Shown: positions 27,073 to 35,591 of the stretch, piece by piece
Numbering within the stretch: the first letter of the stretch is position 1
Layout of the letters: every line of letters begins with the position of its first letter
Assembly: GCF_000744105.1 (NCBI RefSeq)
Contig: NZ_JQLH01000001.1
Coordinates: forward strand, 2,294,001-2,358,000
Direction: 5' to 3'
Source of the DNA: Maribacter forsetii DSM 18668
Lineage (GTDB): Bacteria > Bacteroidota > Bacteroidia > Flavobacteriales > Flavobacteriaceae
Length of the DNA: 64,000 nucleotides
Program-made: the position numbers and the translations under genes
The notes under the pieces: generated by a model
Told to the model about the DNA's origin: nothing
Databases searched by the model: none
Seen by the model: the letters and a program-made list of their open reading frames with translations, nothing else

Positions 27073-27174
27073 ATGGCACATCAAAATCAAGATTTCTCAT
27101 CGTATCAAAATTTTATTCAGGATCTTAATAGTATCCTCGTAAACTTTAATATTAACAAGTTAACTTATTCTTAG
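27073..27174 (+). CDS. Microprotein ORF 2 (33 aa), paralogue of ORF 1
   Basis: 33 codons, ATG to TAG, with FIQDLNSILVNFNINKL matching ORF 1's helix. DNA identity between the two is low outside this motif, so the likeness is at protein level. The strong hairpin at 27195-27228 terminates this transcript too. Confidence 0.5.
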   Translation: MAHQNQDFSSYQNFIQDLNSILVNFNINKLTYS

Positions 27175-27194
27175 TGTTCCACAACATTAGATAA

Positions 27195-27228
27195 AAAGAA
27201 AGCGCCCGTTTTTACGGGCGCTTTCTTT
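27195..27228. terminator. Strong bidirectional terminator
   Basis: Perfect 15-bp stem AAAGAAAGCGCCCGT (27195-27209), TTTT loop, ACGGGCGCTTTCTTT (27214-27228), then a T-run. It lies between the small ORFs (plus) and rpoD (minus). Confidence 0.95.
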
Positions 27229-27248
27229 TTTTAAAACAGTACAAATGT

Positions 27249-28112
27249 TTAGCCTAAATAAGTCTTAAGCAACTTGCTTCTAGAAGCATGACGTAATTTA
27301 CGTATTGCTTTTTCACGAATTTGTCTAACACGCTCTCTTGTTAAATCGAACGTTTGACCAATTTCTGCCAAAGTCATTGATTGTTGATCACCAATACCGT
27401 AATAAAGCTTAACAACATCTGCCTCTCTAGGAGACAAGGTATCTAATGCTCTATTAATTTCAGTATTTAATGACTGCTGTAATAAAATATTATCCGGTCT
27501 TGGAGATTCACCTGAACGTAAAACGTCATATAGGTTAGAATCTTCACCTTCACGTAATGGTGCATCCATAGATACATGTCTACCTGAATTCTTAAGTGAT
27601 TGCTTCACTTCAGAAACCGTCATTTCCAATTCTTTTGCAATTTCTTCTGGAGAAGGCGGACGTTCGTGAGCCTGCTCTAAATAAGAAAATGTCTTTTTGA
27701 TCTTATTGATCGATCCAATTTTGTTCAATGGTAAACGAACAACTCTAGATTGTTCTGCTAAAGCTTGTAGTATAGATTGTCTGATCCACCAAACGGCATA
27801 GGATATAAACTTAAATCCTCTAGTTTCATCAAATCTTTTTGCTGCTTTAACTAATCCTAAATTTCCTTCATTAATTAAATCCGGTAATTTAAGACCTTGA
27901 TTTTGGTACTGTTTTGCTACGGAAACTACGAATCTTAAGTTCGCTGTTGTTAATTTTTCCAAAGCTGCTTGACTACCTTCTCGAATCTTCTGCGCTAATT
28001 CTACCTCTTCATTCGCTGTAATCAAATCAATTTTACTGATATCTTGCAAGTATTTATCTAGGGATTTCGATTCACGATTCGTTACCTGCTTGATAATCTT
28101 TAGTTGCCTCAT
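27249..28112 (-). CDS. rpoD: Primary RNA polymerase sigma factor
   Basis: 287 residues, the short primary sigma factor of Flavobacteriia. Region 1.2 SLDKYLQDISKIDLIT, region 2 LRFVVSVAKQYQNQGLKLPD and FISYAVWWIRQSI (region 2.3-2.4), region 3 with ERPPSPEEIA, and region 4 with DVVKLYYGI and TRERVRQIREKA helix-turn-helix. It lacks the long acidic region 1.1 of E. coli RpoD, as usual in this phylum. Single gene. Confidence 0.96.
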   Translation of the reverse strand: MRQLKIIKQVTNRESKSLDKYLQDISKIDLITANEEVELAQKIREGSQAALEKLTTANLRFVVSVAKQYQNQGLKLPDLINEGNLGLVKAAKRFDETRGFKFISYAVWWIRQSILQALAEQSRVVRLPLNKIGSINKIKKTFSYLEQAHERPPSPEEIAKELEMTVSEVKQSLKNSGRHVSMDAPLREGEDSNLYDVLRSGESPRPDNILLQQSLNTEINRALDTLSPREADVVKLYYGIGDQQSMTLAEIGQTFDLTRERVRQIREKAIRKLRHASRSKLLKTYLG

Positions 28113-28284
28113 ATGTTTGTTTCGAATTTAGAAGTTGTACAAGTTTACAGTATAGTGCAATTAATTCAATTTTCCTAATGAATTTGACTATACTTCTACA
28201 GCATTTATTAGCTTTAACAAAGATTTAAGCTTTTAGGCAATTGTTTTTGTAAAGCTTATTTTTGAATATAGACACTAAATTTTT

Positions 28285-28794
28285 ATGAGTAAACGGGCAT
28301 TAAAAACTTATATATCCAAGCTTCCTAAAAAAGCGCTTGAAGAGCAAATACTAGAGCTGTACGAAAAATTTCCTGCCGTAAAAACCTATTATGATTTTGC
28401 CTTCAACCCCAAAGAGGATAAGTTGGTACAAGATGCCAAAGCAAAAATATCCAACGAATATTTTCCGCTAAAGCGCAGAAGACCAAAAGCAAGGCGTTCC
28501 GTAGCTCAGAAATTTATTAAGCATTTTATAAAACTAGGGGTAGATCCTCATTTTATTGCTGATGTAATGTGCTATAACCTAGAAATTGCACAGACCTTTT
28601 CTATGGAGAAGAACGTGCCAGACTCCTTCTACAGAAGTATGCTCAATTCATTTAATGAAGTGATACAGTTTTCTACCGTCCAAGGAATTTTTCCGGAATT
28701 TAGAGAGCGTATCCTAAAAATTTACACAGAAACCCAGAATCAAAAATGGCTTTTTGAAGACGAATTCTCAAAGGCATTGGATATTATAGATTAG
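28285..28794 (+). CDS. DUF6155 family protein
   Basis: 169 residues, helical, strongly basic in the middle (PLKRRRPKARRSVAQKFIKH). It opens with KRALKTYISKLPKKALEEQI, which I associate with DUF6155, common in Bacteroidota and of unknown function. No signal peptide. It ends 3 bp before the dehydrogenase gene, so the two are co-transcribed. Confidence 0.75.
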   Translation: MSKRALKTYISKLPKKALEEQILELYEKFPAVKTYYDFAFNPKEDKLVQDAKAKISNEYFPLKRRRPKARRSVAQKFIKHFIKLGVDPHFIADVMCYNLEIAQTFSMEKNVPDSFYRSMLNSFNEVIQFSTVQGIFPEFRERILKIYTETQNQKWLFEDEFSKALDIID

Positions 28795-28797
28795 CTT

Positions 28798-29727
28798 ATG
28801 GCAATAGTAGTAATACGACAAGATGATAGAATTGACCTTTGGAAAAATGCCTTACAGAATGCTGATACTTCTGTAAAAGTATACAGCTATCTTGAGGAGC
28901 ACCCAAAAGAGGAAATCTCCATGGCGGTTATCTGGAAACACCCTAAGGGATCATTGGCTGATTATCCCAATCTAAAATGTATTGCTTCCGCAGGTGCTGG
29001 TGTGGATTATATCTTTGAAGATGATACGCGTCCTAAGAACATACCTATTACACGTATTGTTGATCCGTACCTTGCTAGTGATATGTCTGAACATGTGCTA
29101 GCGGTTATTCTGGCACATCTAAAAAATTTAAATATATATAAGTTAGATCAAGTATCTCATGTTTGGGAACCCAAACAGTACATGCGCATTAAAGATGTTA
29201 CCATAGGTATTTTAGGTCTTGGTGAATTGGGCGCGCTTACTGCAAGTGATCTTTCTTCTTTTAATTTTAATGTACAAGGTTGGAGTAGGAGTAAAAAAGA
29301 TATTGAAGGCGTACAAACATTTGCTGGGGCAGAGGAACAAAAAGAATTTCTAAATGCTACAAATATATTGGTATGCCTATTACCATTGACTCCCGCAACG
29401 GAGGGTATTCTAAATAAAGAACTTTTATCTCAGCTGCCTAAGAATGCATTTGTTATTAATGTTGCCCGTGGTGGTCATATGGTAGATGATGATTTAATTG
29501 CCTTGCTAGATTCCGGACATTTATCGGGTGCTTGCTTAGATGTATATCATACGGAACCTTTACCTAAAAGTCATCCGTTTTGGAATCATAAAAAGGTACA
29601 CATGACTCCGCATTACGCTAGTGTTTCAGATACCAATTCAGTTATTCCACAGATCATAGAAAATTACAAAAGGTTAAGTTCAGGAGAAAAATTGCAAAAT
29701 TTAGTAGATTCTGACAAGGGATACTAA
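28798..29727 (+). CDS. D-2-hydroxyacid dehydrogenase, glyoxylate/hydroxypyruvate reductase A type
   Basis: 309 residues. NAD(P)-binding motif GILGLGELG near 141-149, catalytic Arg in NVARGGHM, catalytic His in MTPHYASVS; SRSKK after the beta-strand suggests NADPH preference. Reduces glyoxylate, hydroxypyruvate or a similar 2-oxoacid. It is nearer GhrA than to phosphoglycerate dehydrogenases. Follows DUF6155 with 3 bp between. Confidence 0.85.
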   Translation: MAIVVIRQDDRIDLWKNALQNADTSVKVYSYLEEHPKEEISMAVIWKHPKGSLADYPNLKCIASAGAGVDYIFEDDTRPKNIPITRIVDPYLASDMSEHVLAVILAHLKNLNIYKLDQVSHVWEPKQYMRIKDVTIGILGLGELGALTASDLSSFNFNVQGWSRSKKDIEGVQTFAGAEEQKEFLNATNILVCLLPLTPATEGILNKELLSQLPKNAFVINVARGGHMVDDDLIALLDSGHLSGACLDVYHTEPLPKSHPFWNHKKVHMTPHYASVSDTNSVIPQIIENYKRLSSGEKLQNLVDSDKGY

Positions 29728-29825
29728 AATTGTTTTTTCAAGTTTTTTATTTCCTAGACCCATAAAAATCTCATAATTTTATAAGGTTTTTGCAATATTA
29801 ACATAAATAAACGCCTACAAACCTT

Positions 29826-31337
29826 TTGAAGCTACAAAACGAGACTACTGAGAAAACCCTGTACGATTATCAAGAGGAGGATCTGCATTCCATATTTAAG
29901 TATTTAGAGGAGAATGGCGATAATTCTAACCTGTTGTACCAATTACCTACCGGTGGTGGTAAAACCGTGGTGTTTTCTGAAATTGCCAAACGCTATATTG
30001 CAAAGACTAATAAAAAGGTCATTGTACTTACGCACCGTATAGAACTAAGTCAGCAGACTTCTAGAATGTTGAACGGTTTTGGAGTAAAGAACAAAATAAT
30101 AAATAGTGAGGTAAAGGAGTGGCAAGACCAAGATGAGTTCATGTGTTTTGTTGCCATGGTAGAAACACTTAATAATAGGTTACAAGAAGAAAAGGTTGAA
30201 ATCAATAATATAGGGCTCGTTATTATCGATGAGGCGCATTACAATTCTTTCCGTAAACTTTTTAAGTTTTTTGAGAATTCTGTAATCCTTGGGGTAACCG
30301 CAACCCCGTTAAGCTCCAATATTAAGCTTCCCATGAAAGACAACTATAAAAAGTTGATTGTGGGGGAGTCTATAGAATCCTTGATTCAAAAAAAATTCTT
30401 GGCTAAGGCAAACATGTATAATTATGATGTTAGCCTACAAACATTAAAATTGGGTATTAGTGGTGACTATACGGTAAAGTCTTCTGATGAGCTTTACGGT
30501 AACCACAGTATGCTCAACAAGTTGGTTTCTGCCTATAATGAAATTGCAAAAGGTACCAAGACCTTAATTTTTAATAATGGTATAAATACGTCTAGATACG
30601 TTTGTGAAACCTTTAGAAAAGCGGGTTATAATATTCGTCATCTAGATAATAAGAATAATGCCGCAGAGCGAAAAGAGATTCTTAAATGGTTTAAAGAAAC
30701 ACCCGATGCCATTTTAACATCGGTTAGTATATTGACTACGGGTTTTGATGAGCCTAGCGTAGAAACTATTATTCTAAATAGAGCTACTCGTTCGCTTACC
30801 CTTTATTTTCAAATGATCGGTCGTGGTTCTAGATACCTACCTCAAAAGCAAGAATTCAATGTTATTGATATGGGTAACAATGTTGCCCGTTTTGGACTGT
30901 GGAATGCAGGTATCGACTGGCAAGAGATTTTCCATTTTCCCGATTTCTACCTGGAGAATATTAAGAACGATGAAGAGATAGAACGAGAGTTTGTCTATGA
31001 AATGCCGGCAGATCTACGGGCGGAATTTGCGAATTCTACCGATATCGATTTTGACATTAAAGCGGAATACAAGAAAAGTTTTGCCAATGGAGAAAAATCC
31101 AAATTGGTACTGGAGAAAAGTATAGAGCAGCATGCAAAAATTTGTGTAGAGAATTCTGAAGATGTTTTTGATGCTCGTATTCTAGCTAAAAAACTGAAAG
31201 AAGAAATCAAGTACCGTGTGCGTCAATATTCGTATTGTATCATGAACAACACCAAAAATTATAAAGAATGGCTAGAGGAAGATTATGAGCGCAAATTGCG
31301 TTCAAAAATTTCTAAGCTGTTCGCTGCAAAAATGTAG
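29826..31337 (+). CDS. Superfamily 2 DEAD/DEAH-box helicase
   Basis: 503 residues from a TTG start at 29826, which puts the Q-like motif YDYQEEDL at residue 13. Walker A QLPTGGGKT, motif II IIDEAH, motif III GVTATPLS, motif V LTTGFDEP, and motif VI QMIGRGSRY are all present in the RAD25/type III restriction (ResIII) order. The C-terminal 110 residues are extra and helical. No nuclease or methylase is next to it, so it is probably a stand-alone DNA helicase rather than part of a restriction system. Confidence 0.85.
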   Translation: MKLQNETTEKTLYDYQEEDLHSIFKYLEENGDNSNLLYQLPTGGGKTVVFSEIAKRYIAKTNKKVIVLTHRIELSQQTSRMLNGFGVKNKIINSEVKEWQDQDEFMCFVAMVETLNNRLQEEKVEINNIGLVIIDEAHYNSFRKLFKFFENSVILGVTATPLSSNIKLPMKDNYKKLIVGESIESLIQKKFLAKANMYNYDVSLQTLKLGISGDYTVKSSDELYGNHSMLNKLVSAYNEIAKGTKTLIFNNGINTSRYVCETFRKAGYNIRHLDNKNNAAERKEILKWFKETPDAILTSVSILTTGFDEPSVETIILNRATRSLTLYFQMIGRGSRYLPQKQEFNVIDMGNNVARFGLWNAGIDWQEIFHFPDFYLENIKNDEEIEREFVYEMPADLRAEFANSTDIDFDIKAEYKKSFANGEKSKLVLEKSIEQHAKICVENSEDVFDARILAKKLKEEIKYRVRQYSYCIMNNTKNYKEWLEEDYERKLRSKISKLFAAKM

Positions 31338-31502
31338 GTTTTCGCAGTAGTTGCAGATTATGATTTAGGATCGATGTAATTATTGATTCTATAATCTACC
31401 GATAGCTATTTTATAGGATGTTGAAAAATGTACTATGCATTATCAATATTCAAAGAAGTTGGTTAAATTCAAGAGCTTGAACAACTACAACGCTCTCAAC
31501 TA

Positions 31503-33716
31503 ATGAAAAACCGCTTATTTTCCCTCACCTTATTCTTAACAATTCTTTTTTTCGGTATTACTGGCTATCACTTTCTCACAGGTTGGCATCCTATTATAAT
31601 GATGTTTATCGCCATAGTTATAGGTGTTTTAATTCACGCTGTCACGTACGCAGTGTTTAATGTACTGGGCAAAGGGTTGAAGCAAATTTCTTTACAAACG
31701 ATTACTGCTGTTCTCAGCGCTATTTTCGTTTTTACTGTGCTTAAATATTTTGGCTTTGGTTGGCCTACGCTATTTTATAGTGGCGTAATTGCATTGGGTA
31801 TCTTATTATGTATAGCGGTATATCGATTTCAAAAGAAAAGAAATTTCTTGTCAAGCTTTTTCTTGATTGTGATGGCTCTTAGTGCTGTTTACATATTTTA
31901 TGAATTGGCAAGTTCTGGAGCTGACCCTTATGAGAGTGAGATTCCACTAGCTTTTGCTCAAGAAGATTCTTTTCCTCCGGATACTGAACCATTACAGAAC
32001 CCTGCAGCTGCCGGTCCGTTTTCTGTACAAACATTTACGTATGGTAACGGTACAGATGAGCAACGCGAAGAATTTTCCACTGGCGTGACCTATAAAACGA
32101 ATACTGTAGATGGCACCTGGCTGATACCCGATTGGAAAGATAAAAAGAAGAAATGGCGCGAAAGCTATTGGGGTTTCGGTGCAGAAAATTTTCCTTTAAA
32201 TGGTAGGGTGTATATGCCCAAAGGTGACGGACCATTTCCATTGACCCTAATTGTGCACGGTAATCATAGTATGATCGATTATTCTGATGATGGTTATGGC
32301 TATCTGGGAAATCTGTTGGCCAGTAGGGGAATAATAGCAGTGTCGGTCGATGAGAATTTTTTAAACGGACATTGGTCGGGTGATTTCAGAGGAAAAGAAA
32401 TGCCTGCCCGAGCATGGTTGCTATTAAAGCATTTAGAACAATGGAGAAACTGGAACAATGAAGATAATCACGAACTAGCGCAAAAAGTAGACATGGAGAA
32501 TATCATGCTCGTCGGACATTCTCGTGGTGGCGAAGCGGTTTCTATTGCTGCGGCTTATAATCCGTTACCTTATTTTCCTGATCAGGCTAGTGAGAAATTC
32601 GATTTCAATTTTAATATTAAAGGGGTAGTGGCATTGGCACCTACAGATTATAGATATGACCGTAAAATAGTATTGAATAATATAAATTTCTTGAGTATAC
32701 AAGGTTCTTATGATTCCGATGAAGTGAGCTTCTGGGGAATGCGACCTTACCGACGTTTGCAGTATACGGATTCTATCTCTCGATTTAAATCGGGAGTGTA
32801 TATTCACCACGCCAATCACGGGCAATTTAATTCCACTTGGGGAAATTCAGATTTTGGCGCTCCTTCAAAGTGGTTGTTGAATTTGAACCCGCTATTGAAA
32901 GAAGAACAGCAACAAGAAGCCGCAAAGGTATTCATCAGTGCATTTGCTGAAGCTTCATTAAAAGACCATCAAGAGTTTCGCTCAGTGTTCAAAAATGTTT
33001 CGGTAGCAAAACAGTGGTTGCCGGTTGAGCATTACCTTACTTCTTTTGAATCCTCTAATTTTCATGCCATTGCCAATTTTGAAGATGATTTGGATATTAC
33101 CACGGCAATAGATGCCACAAAAATACAAGCGACCAACATTGCCTTATGGAAAGAAGAAAACCTACCCACGCGCGATGAAGGTAGCCAAGAAAACAATGCG
33201 GTTATCTTAGGATGGGATTATGAAAATGCAATGAATTCTTCGGATAAGGGAATGTATGAAATGATGCTTTCTGCGGATGATTCTATTCCGTTTTTAACAA
33301 ACTCTAGTTTACAATTCACACTAGGAGCAGGAAACCACGAATGGCTAGATGTTAATTTGACCGATGCACAAAAGGAAGCCAAAAGTGATGATGATGATAA
33401 ACGGGAAGTACCACAACTAGATTTTACGGTGCAATTAACAGACAATAACGGACAAACCATCGCCTTAAAAGTGAGTGAAATTAAAGGCATTACAAAACCT
33501 TTAAAAACAAGGTTTACAAAATTTAAGTTCTTAGATAAAGACATGATCGGTAATGATTGGGAAGTGCAGTTACAGACCTACCATTTTCCAATGAAAACAC
33601 TATCTAATTTAAATCCGGAGTTTAATCTGGAATCCATAAGTTCTATCAAGTTTATTTTTGACCAAACAGATTATGGGGTAGTAGTGTTGGATGAAATTGG
33701 TGTTTCTGGTGATTAG
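31503..33716 (+). CDS. Membrane-anchored alpha/beta hydrolase
   Basis: 737 residues. About five TM helices in 1-140, then an extracytoplasmic alpha/beta hydrolase domain: LIVHGNHSMIDY (oxyanion region), nucleophile in MLVGHSRGGEA near residue 341 (GxSxG), and catalytic His probably in IHHANHGQF. The last 200 residues are a beta-rich extra domain. Substrate unknown; an esterase of cell-envelope or dietary esters is possible. The stop codon TAG at 33714 is immediately followed by 14-bp tandem repeats. Confidence 0.8.
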   Translation: MKNRLFSLTLFLTILFFGITGYHFLTGWHPIIMMFIAIVIGVLIHAVTYAVFNVLGKGLKQISLQTITAVLSAIFVFTVLKYFGFGWPTLFYSGVIALGILLCIAVYRFQKKRNFLSSFFLIVMALSAVYIFYELASSGADPYESEIPLAFAQEDSFPPDTEPLQNPAAAGPFSVQTFTYGNGTDEQREEFSTGVTYKTNTVDGTWLIPDWKDKKKKWRESYWGFGAENFPLNGRVYMPKGDGPFPLTLIVHGNHSMIDYSDDGYGYLGNLLASRGIIAVSVDENFLNGHWSGDFRGKEMPARAWLLLKHLEQWRNWNNEDNHELAQKVDMENIMLVGHSRGGEAVSIAAAYNPLPYFPDQASEKFDFNFNIKGVVALAPTDYRYDRKIVLNNINFLSIQGSYDSDEVSFWGMRPYRRLQYTDSISRFKSGVYIHHANHGQFNSTWGNSDFGAPSKWLLNLNPLLKEEQQQEAAKVFISAFAEASLKDHQEFRSVFKNVSVAKQWLPVEHYLTSFESSNFHAIANFEDDLDITTAIDATKIQATNIALWKEENLPTRDEGSQENNAVILGWDYENAMNSSDKGMYEMMLSADDSIPFLTNSSLQFTLGAGNHEWLDVNLTDAQKEAKSDDDDKREVPQLDFTVQLTDNNGQTIALKVSEIKGITKPLKTRFTKFKFLDKDMIGNDWEVQLQTYHFPMKTLSNLNPEFNLESISSIKFIFDQTDYGVVVLDEIGVSGD

Positions 33717-33785
33717 TTGATGGTTGTCCGTTGATGGTTGTCCGTTGATGGTTGTCCGTTGATGGTTGATGGTTGATGGTTGGGT
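33716..33785 (+). repeat. Tandem 14-bp repeat starting at a stop codon
   Basis: GTTGATGGTTGTCC three times in a row (33716-33757), then GTTGATG three more times. The first G is the last base of the hydrolase stop codon. The unit is the right half of the 25-bp inverted repeat at 1005-1029. Confidence 0.9.
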
Positions 33786-33940
33786 TAAATTTAGCTTTGC
33801 TAAATTTTATAACACCTAAAAATCTATATTCTATACTCTATATTCTCAATTCTCAATTCTCACGTAATACTTTGCAAATGACACCTTACACTTAATACTT
33901 CGTACTTCATACTTCATACTTAGAACTTTGTACCTTGCTT

Positions 33941-34103
33941 GTCCATTCGAGTGAATTTCGAGGCACGAGAAATTAGCTTGCCCGCCGAGTAGGAGGGTAT
34001 CGAGAACCCTTTCATGTACTAAAGTTCTCGATACCTGCCCGCCGGTAGGCAGGCAACTTTTAAGTTTCCGCTATGCGGCAACTAAAAAGCCACTCGAAGT
34101 GAC
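33941..34103. repeat. 160-bp palindromic element
   Basis: Nested inverted repeats: outer GTCCATTCGAGTG (33941-33953) against CACTCGAAGTGAC (34091-34103), 11 of 13 matching, and inner GGTATCGAGAAC (33996-34007) against GTTCTCGATACC (34024-34035), perfect. Between them a GCCTGCC...GGCAGGC hairpin at about 34035-34054. Looks like a MITE or large REP element; from memory, similar CACTTCGAGTG...GTTCTCGATACC elements are common in Flavobacteriia. Confidence 0.75.
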
Positions 34104-34184
34104 ATTATTACTAAACTAAAACACTAAAAACTGAAACTGCCAACTGCAACTGAGCACTGAAAACTACTTTCTAGCAATGAACGA

Positions 34185-34222
34185 ACAGATTGCCACGTCG
34201 CGAAAAGCTCCTCGCAAAGACG
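34185..34222. repeat. Half copy of the 1.2-kb palindromic element
   Basis: ACAGATTGCCACGTCGCG then a short AT spacer and GCTCCTCGCAAAGACG matches the right arm of the elements at 1303-1341 and 1553-1591, and is nearly identical to 42679-42717. The left arm is missing. Confidence 0.75.
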
Positions 34223-34328
34223 TAATCCAACTGAACACTGAGCACTGAACACTGCCAACGGATACTGAGCACTAAAAACTTGCCAACCAATAACCATTTC
34301 CCGTACTTTGTACTTAATACTTCGGACT

Positions 34329-35576
34329 TTGTACTTAAAAGAACATCATAAAAGCCTTCTCGTAATCGCACTCGTATGGCCAGAGCCTGCATCTACTGCT
34401 GCTGGGGTACGTATGATGCAATTATTAGAGGTGTTCAAAAAGCAGGGCTATGCTATTACCGTTGCGTCAGCGGCTTCTAAGTCCGATTACTCGGCAAATA
34501 TAGAAGCTCTTGGTTTTCAAACGGCGGATATCAAAATGAACGATAGTTCTTTTGATGTTTTAGTAAAAAATCTGAATCCTGATGTGGTATTGTTCGATCG
34601 TTTTTTGACCGAAGAGCAATTTGGGTGGCGCGTTGCGGAAAACTGCCCTGATGCGCTTCGTATATTAGATACCGAAGATTTACATTCCCTACGTCATGTG
34701 CGTGAGCAATGCTTTAAAAAAGATATTCCGTTTACTACGGATGCTTGGTTAGCAGATGATAAGACCAAACGGGAAATTGCCAGTATATATCGCTGCGATC
34801 TCTCTTTGATCATTTCTAGCTATGAGCTGGAATTACTGACCGATGTACTCAACATAGATAAAAGTCTATTGTTGTTACTTCCTTTTATGGTTGACGAAGT
34901 CACTACCAAGACCATTTGGAAAACCTTTGAGGAGAGAACGGATTTTGTATTCATAGGTGGCGGAAAACACGCACCTAATATTGATGCGGTCAAATGCTTA
35001 AAATCGATTATATGGCCTTTAATTCGTAAACAATTGCCAGCAGCTAAATTGCATATTTACGGAGCATATTTGCCACAACAAATTCTAGAAATGCATAACC
35101 CTGCAGCCGGATTTCTTGTAAACGGTAGGGCAGAAGATGTTAATGAAGTCATGCAATCGGCAAAAGTATGTCTAGCTCCGCTACGTTTTGGCGCGGGAAT
35201 AAAAGGTAAACTACTTTCAGCTATGCAAAACGGTACACCCAGCGTTACCACAACTATTGGTGCCGAAGGCATGCACGGCATTCTGGACTGGAATGGATAC
35301 GTTGAAAACGACCATACCGCTTTTGTGGAAGCTGCTGTTAGATTATATACCACTGAACTTACCTGGCAAAATGCTCAAGATCAAGGAAAAACTTTAGTGA
35401 ATGCCTTGTATAACAAACATAATTTAGAGCACATATTTATTGATAAAATTAATCAGCTTCAAAAAGGGCTAATAACACATAGAATTCAAAACTTTACGGG
35501 AGCTTTATTACAACATCAAACTATGACTGCTACCAAATTCATGAGCAAGTGGATTGAGGAGAAGAACAAAGTGTGA
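34329..35576 (+). CDS. Family-4-like glycosyltransferase
   Basis: About 415 residues. N-terminal Rossmann domain opens LVIALVWPEPASTAAGVRMM; the C-terminal domain has FVFIGGGKHAPN, NGRAEDV, LAPLRFGAGIKGK, and the donor-binding region ...TTIGAEGM of GT-B/GT4 enzymes. No ATG exists before residue 30: TTG 34329 or TTG 34308 are the only plausible starts, and both lie in the CTTTGTACTT repeat words that run into the gene. Either the start was replaced by repeat sequence or expression uses a TTG. The C-terminal tail TKFMSKWIEEKNK recurs twice downstream as decayed copies. Confidence 0.78.
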   Translation: MYLKEHHKSLLVIALVWPEPASTAAGVRMMQLLEVFKKQGYAITVASAASKSDYSANIEALGFQTADIKMNDSSFDVLVKNLNPDVVLFDRFLTEEQFGWRVAENCPDALRILDTEDLHSLRHVREQCFKKDIPFTTDAWLADDKTKREIASIYRCDLSLIISSYELELLTDVLNIDKSLLLLLPFMVDEVTTKTIWKTFEERTDFVFIGGGKHAPNIDAVKCLKSIIWPLIRKQLPAAKLHIYGAYLPQQILEMHNPAAGFLVNGRAEDVNEVMQSAKVCLAPLRFGAGIKGKLLSAMQNGTPSVTTTIGAEGMHGILDWNGYVENDHTAFVEAAVRLYTTELTWQNAQDQGKTLVNALYNKHNLEHIFIDKINQLQKGLITHRIQNFTGALLQHQTMTATKFMSKWIEEKNKV

Positions 35577-35591
35577 TTTTTAATTTTGAAT

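Larger units (their letters stand above)
33786..34330. repeat. Gene-free field of word-like repeats
   Basis: About 540 bp without a gene: TATATTCTATACTCTATATT-type words at 33826-33860, CTTCGTACTTCATACTTCAT-type words at 33887-33937 and again at 34302-34340, and ACTGAAAACTGCC-type words at 34127-34165 and 34232-34280, interrupted by a long palindromic element and a half copy of the 1.2-kb element. Same style as 0.97-1.87 kb. Confidence 0.8.

Noticed and set aside
29826..31337. Restriction subunit
   Set aside because: Helicase motifs fit ResIII types, but no methylase, specificity subunit or nuclease domain is adjacent.
33716..33757. Possible CRISPR or integron array
   Set aside because: The three units are directly adjacent with no spacers, and no cas or integrase gene is in the window.
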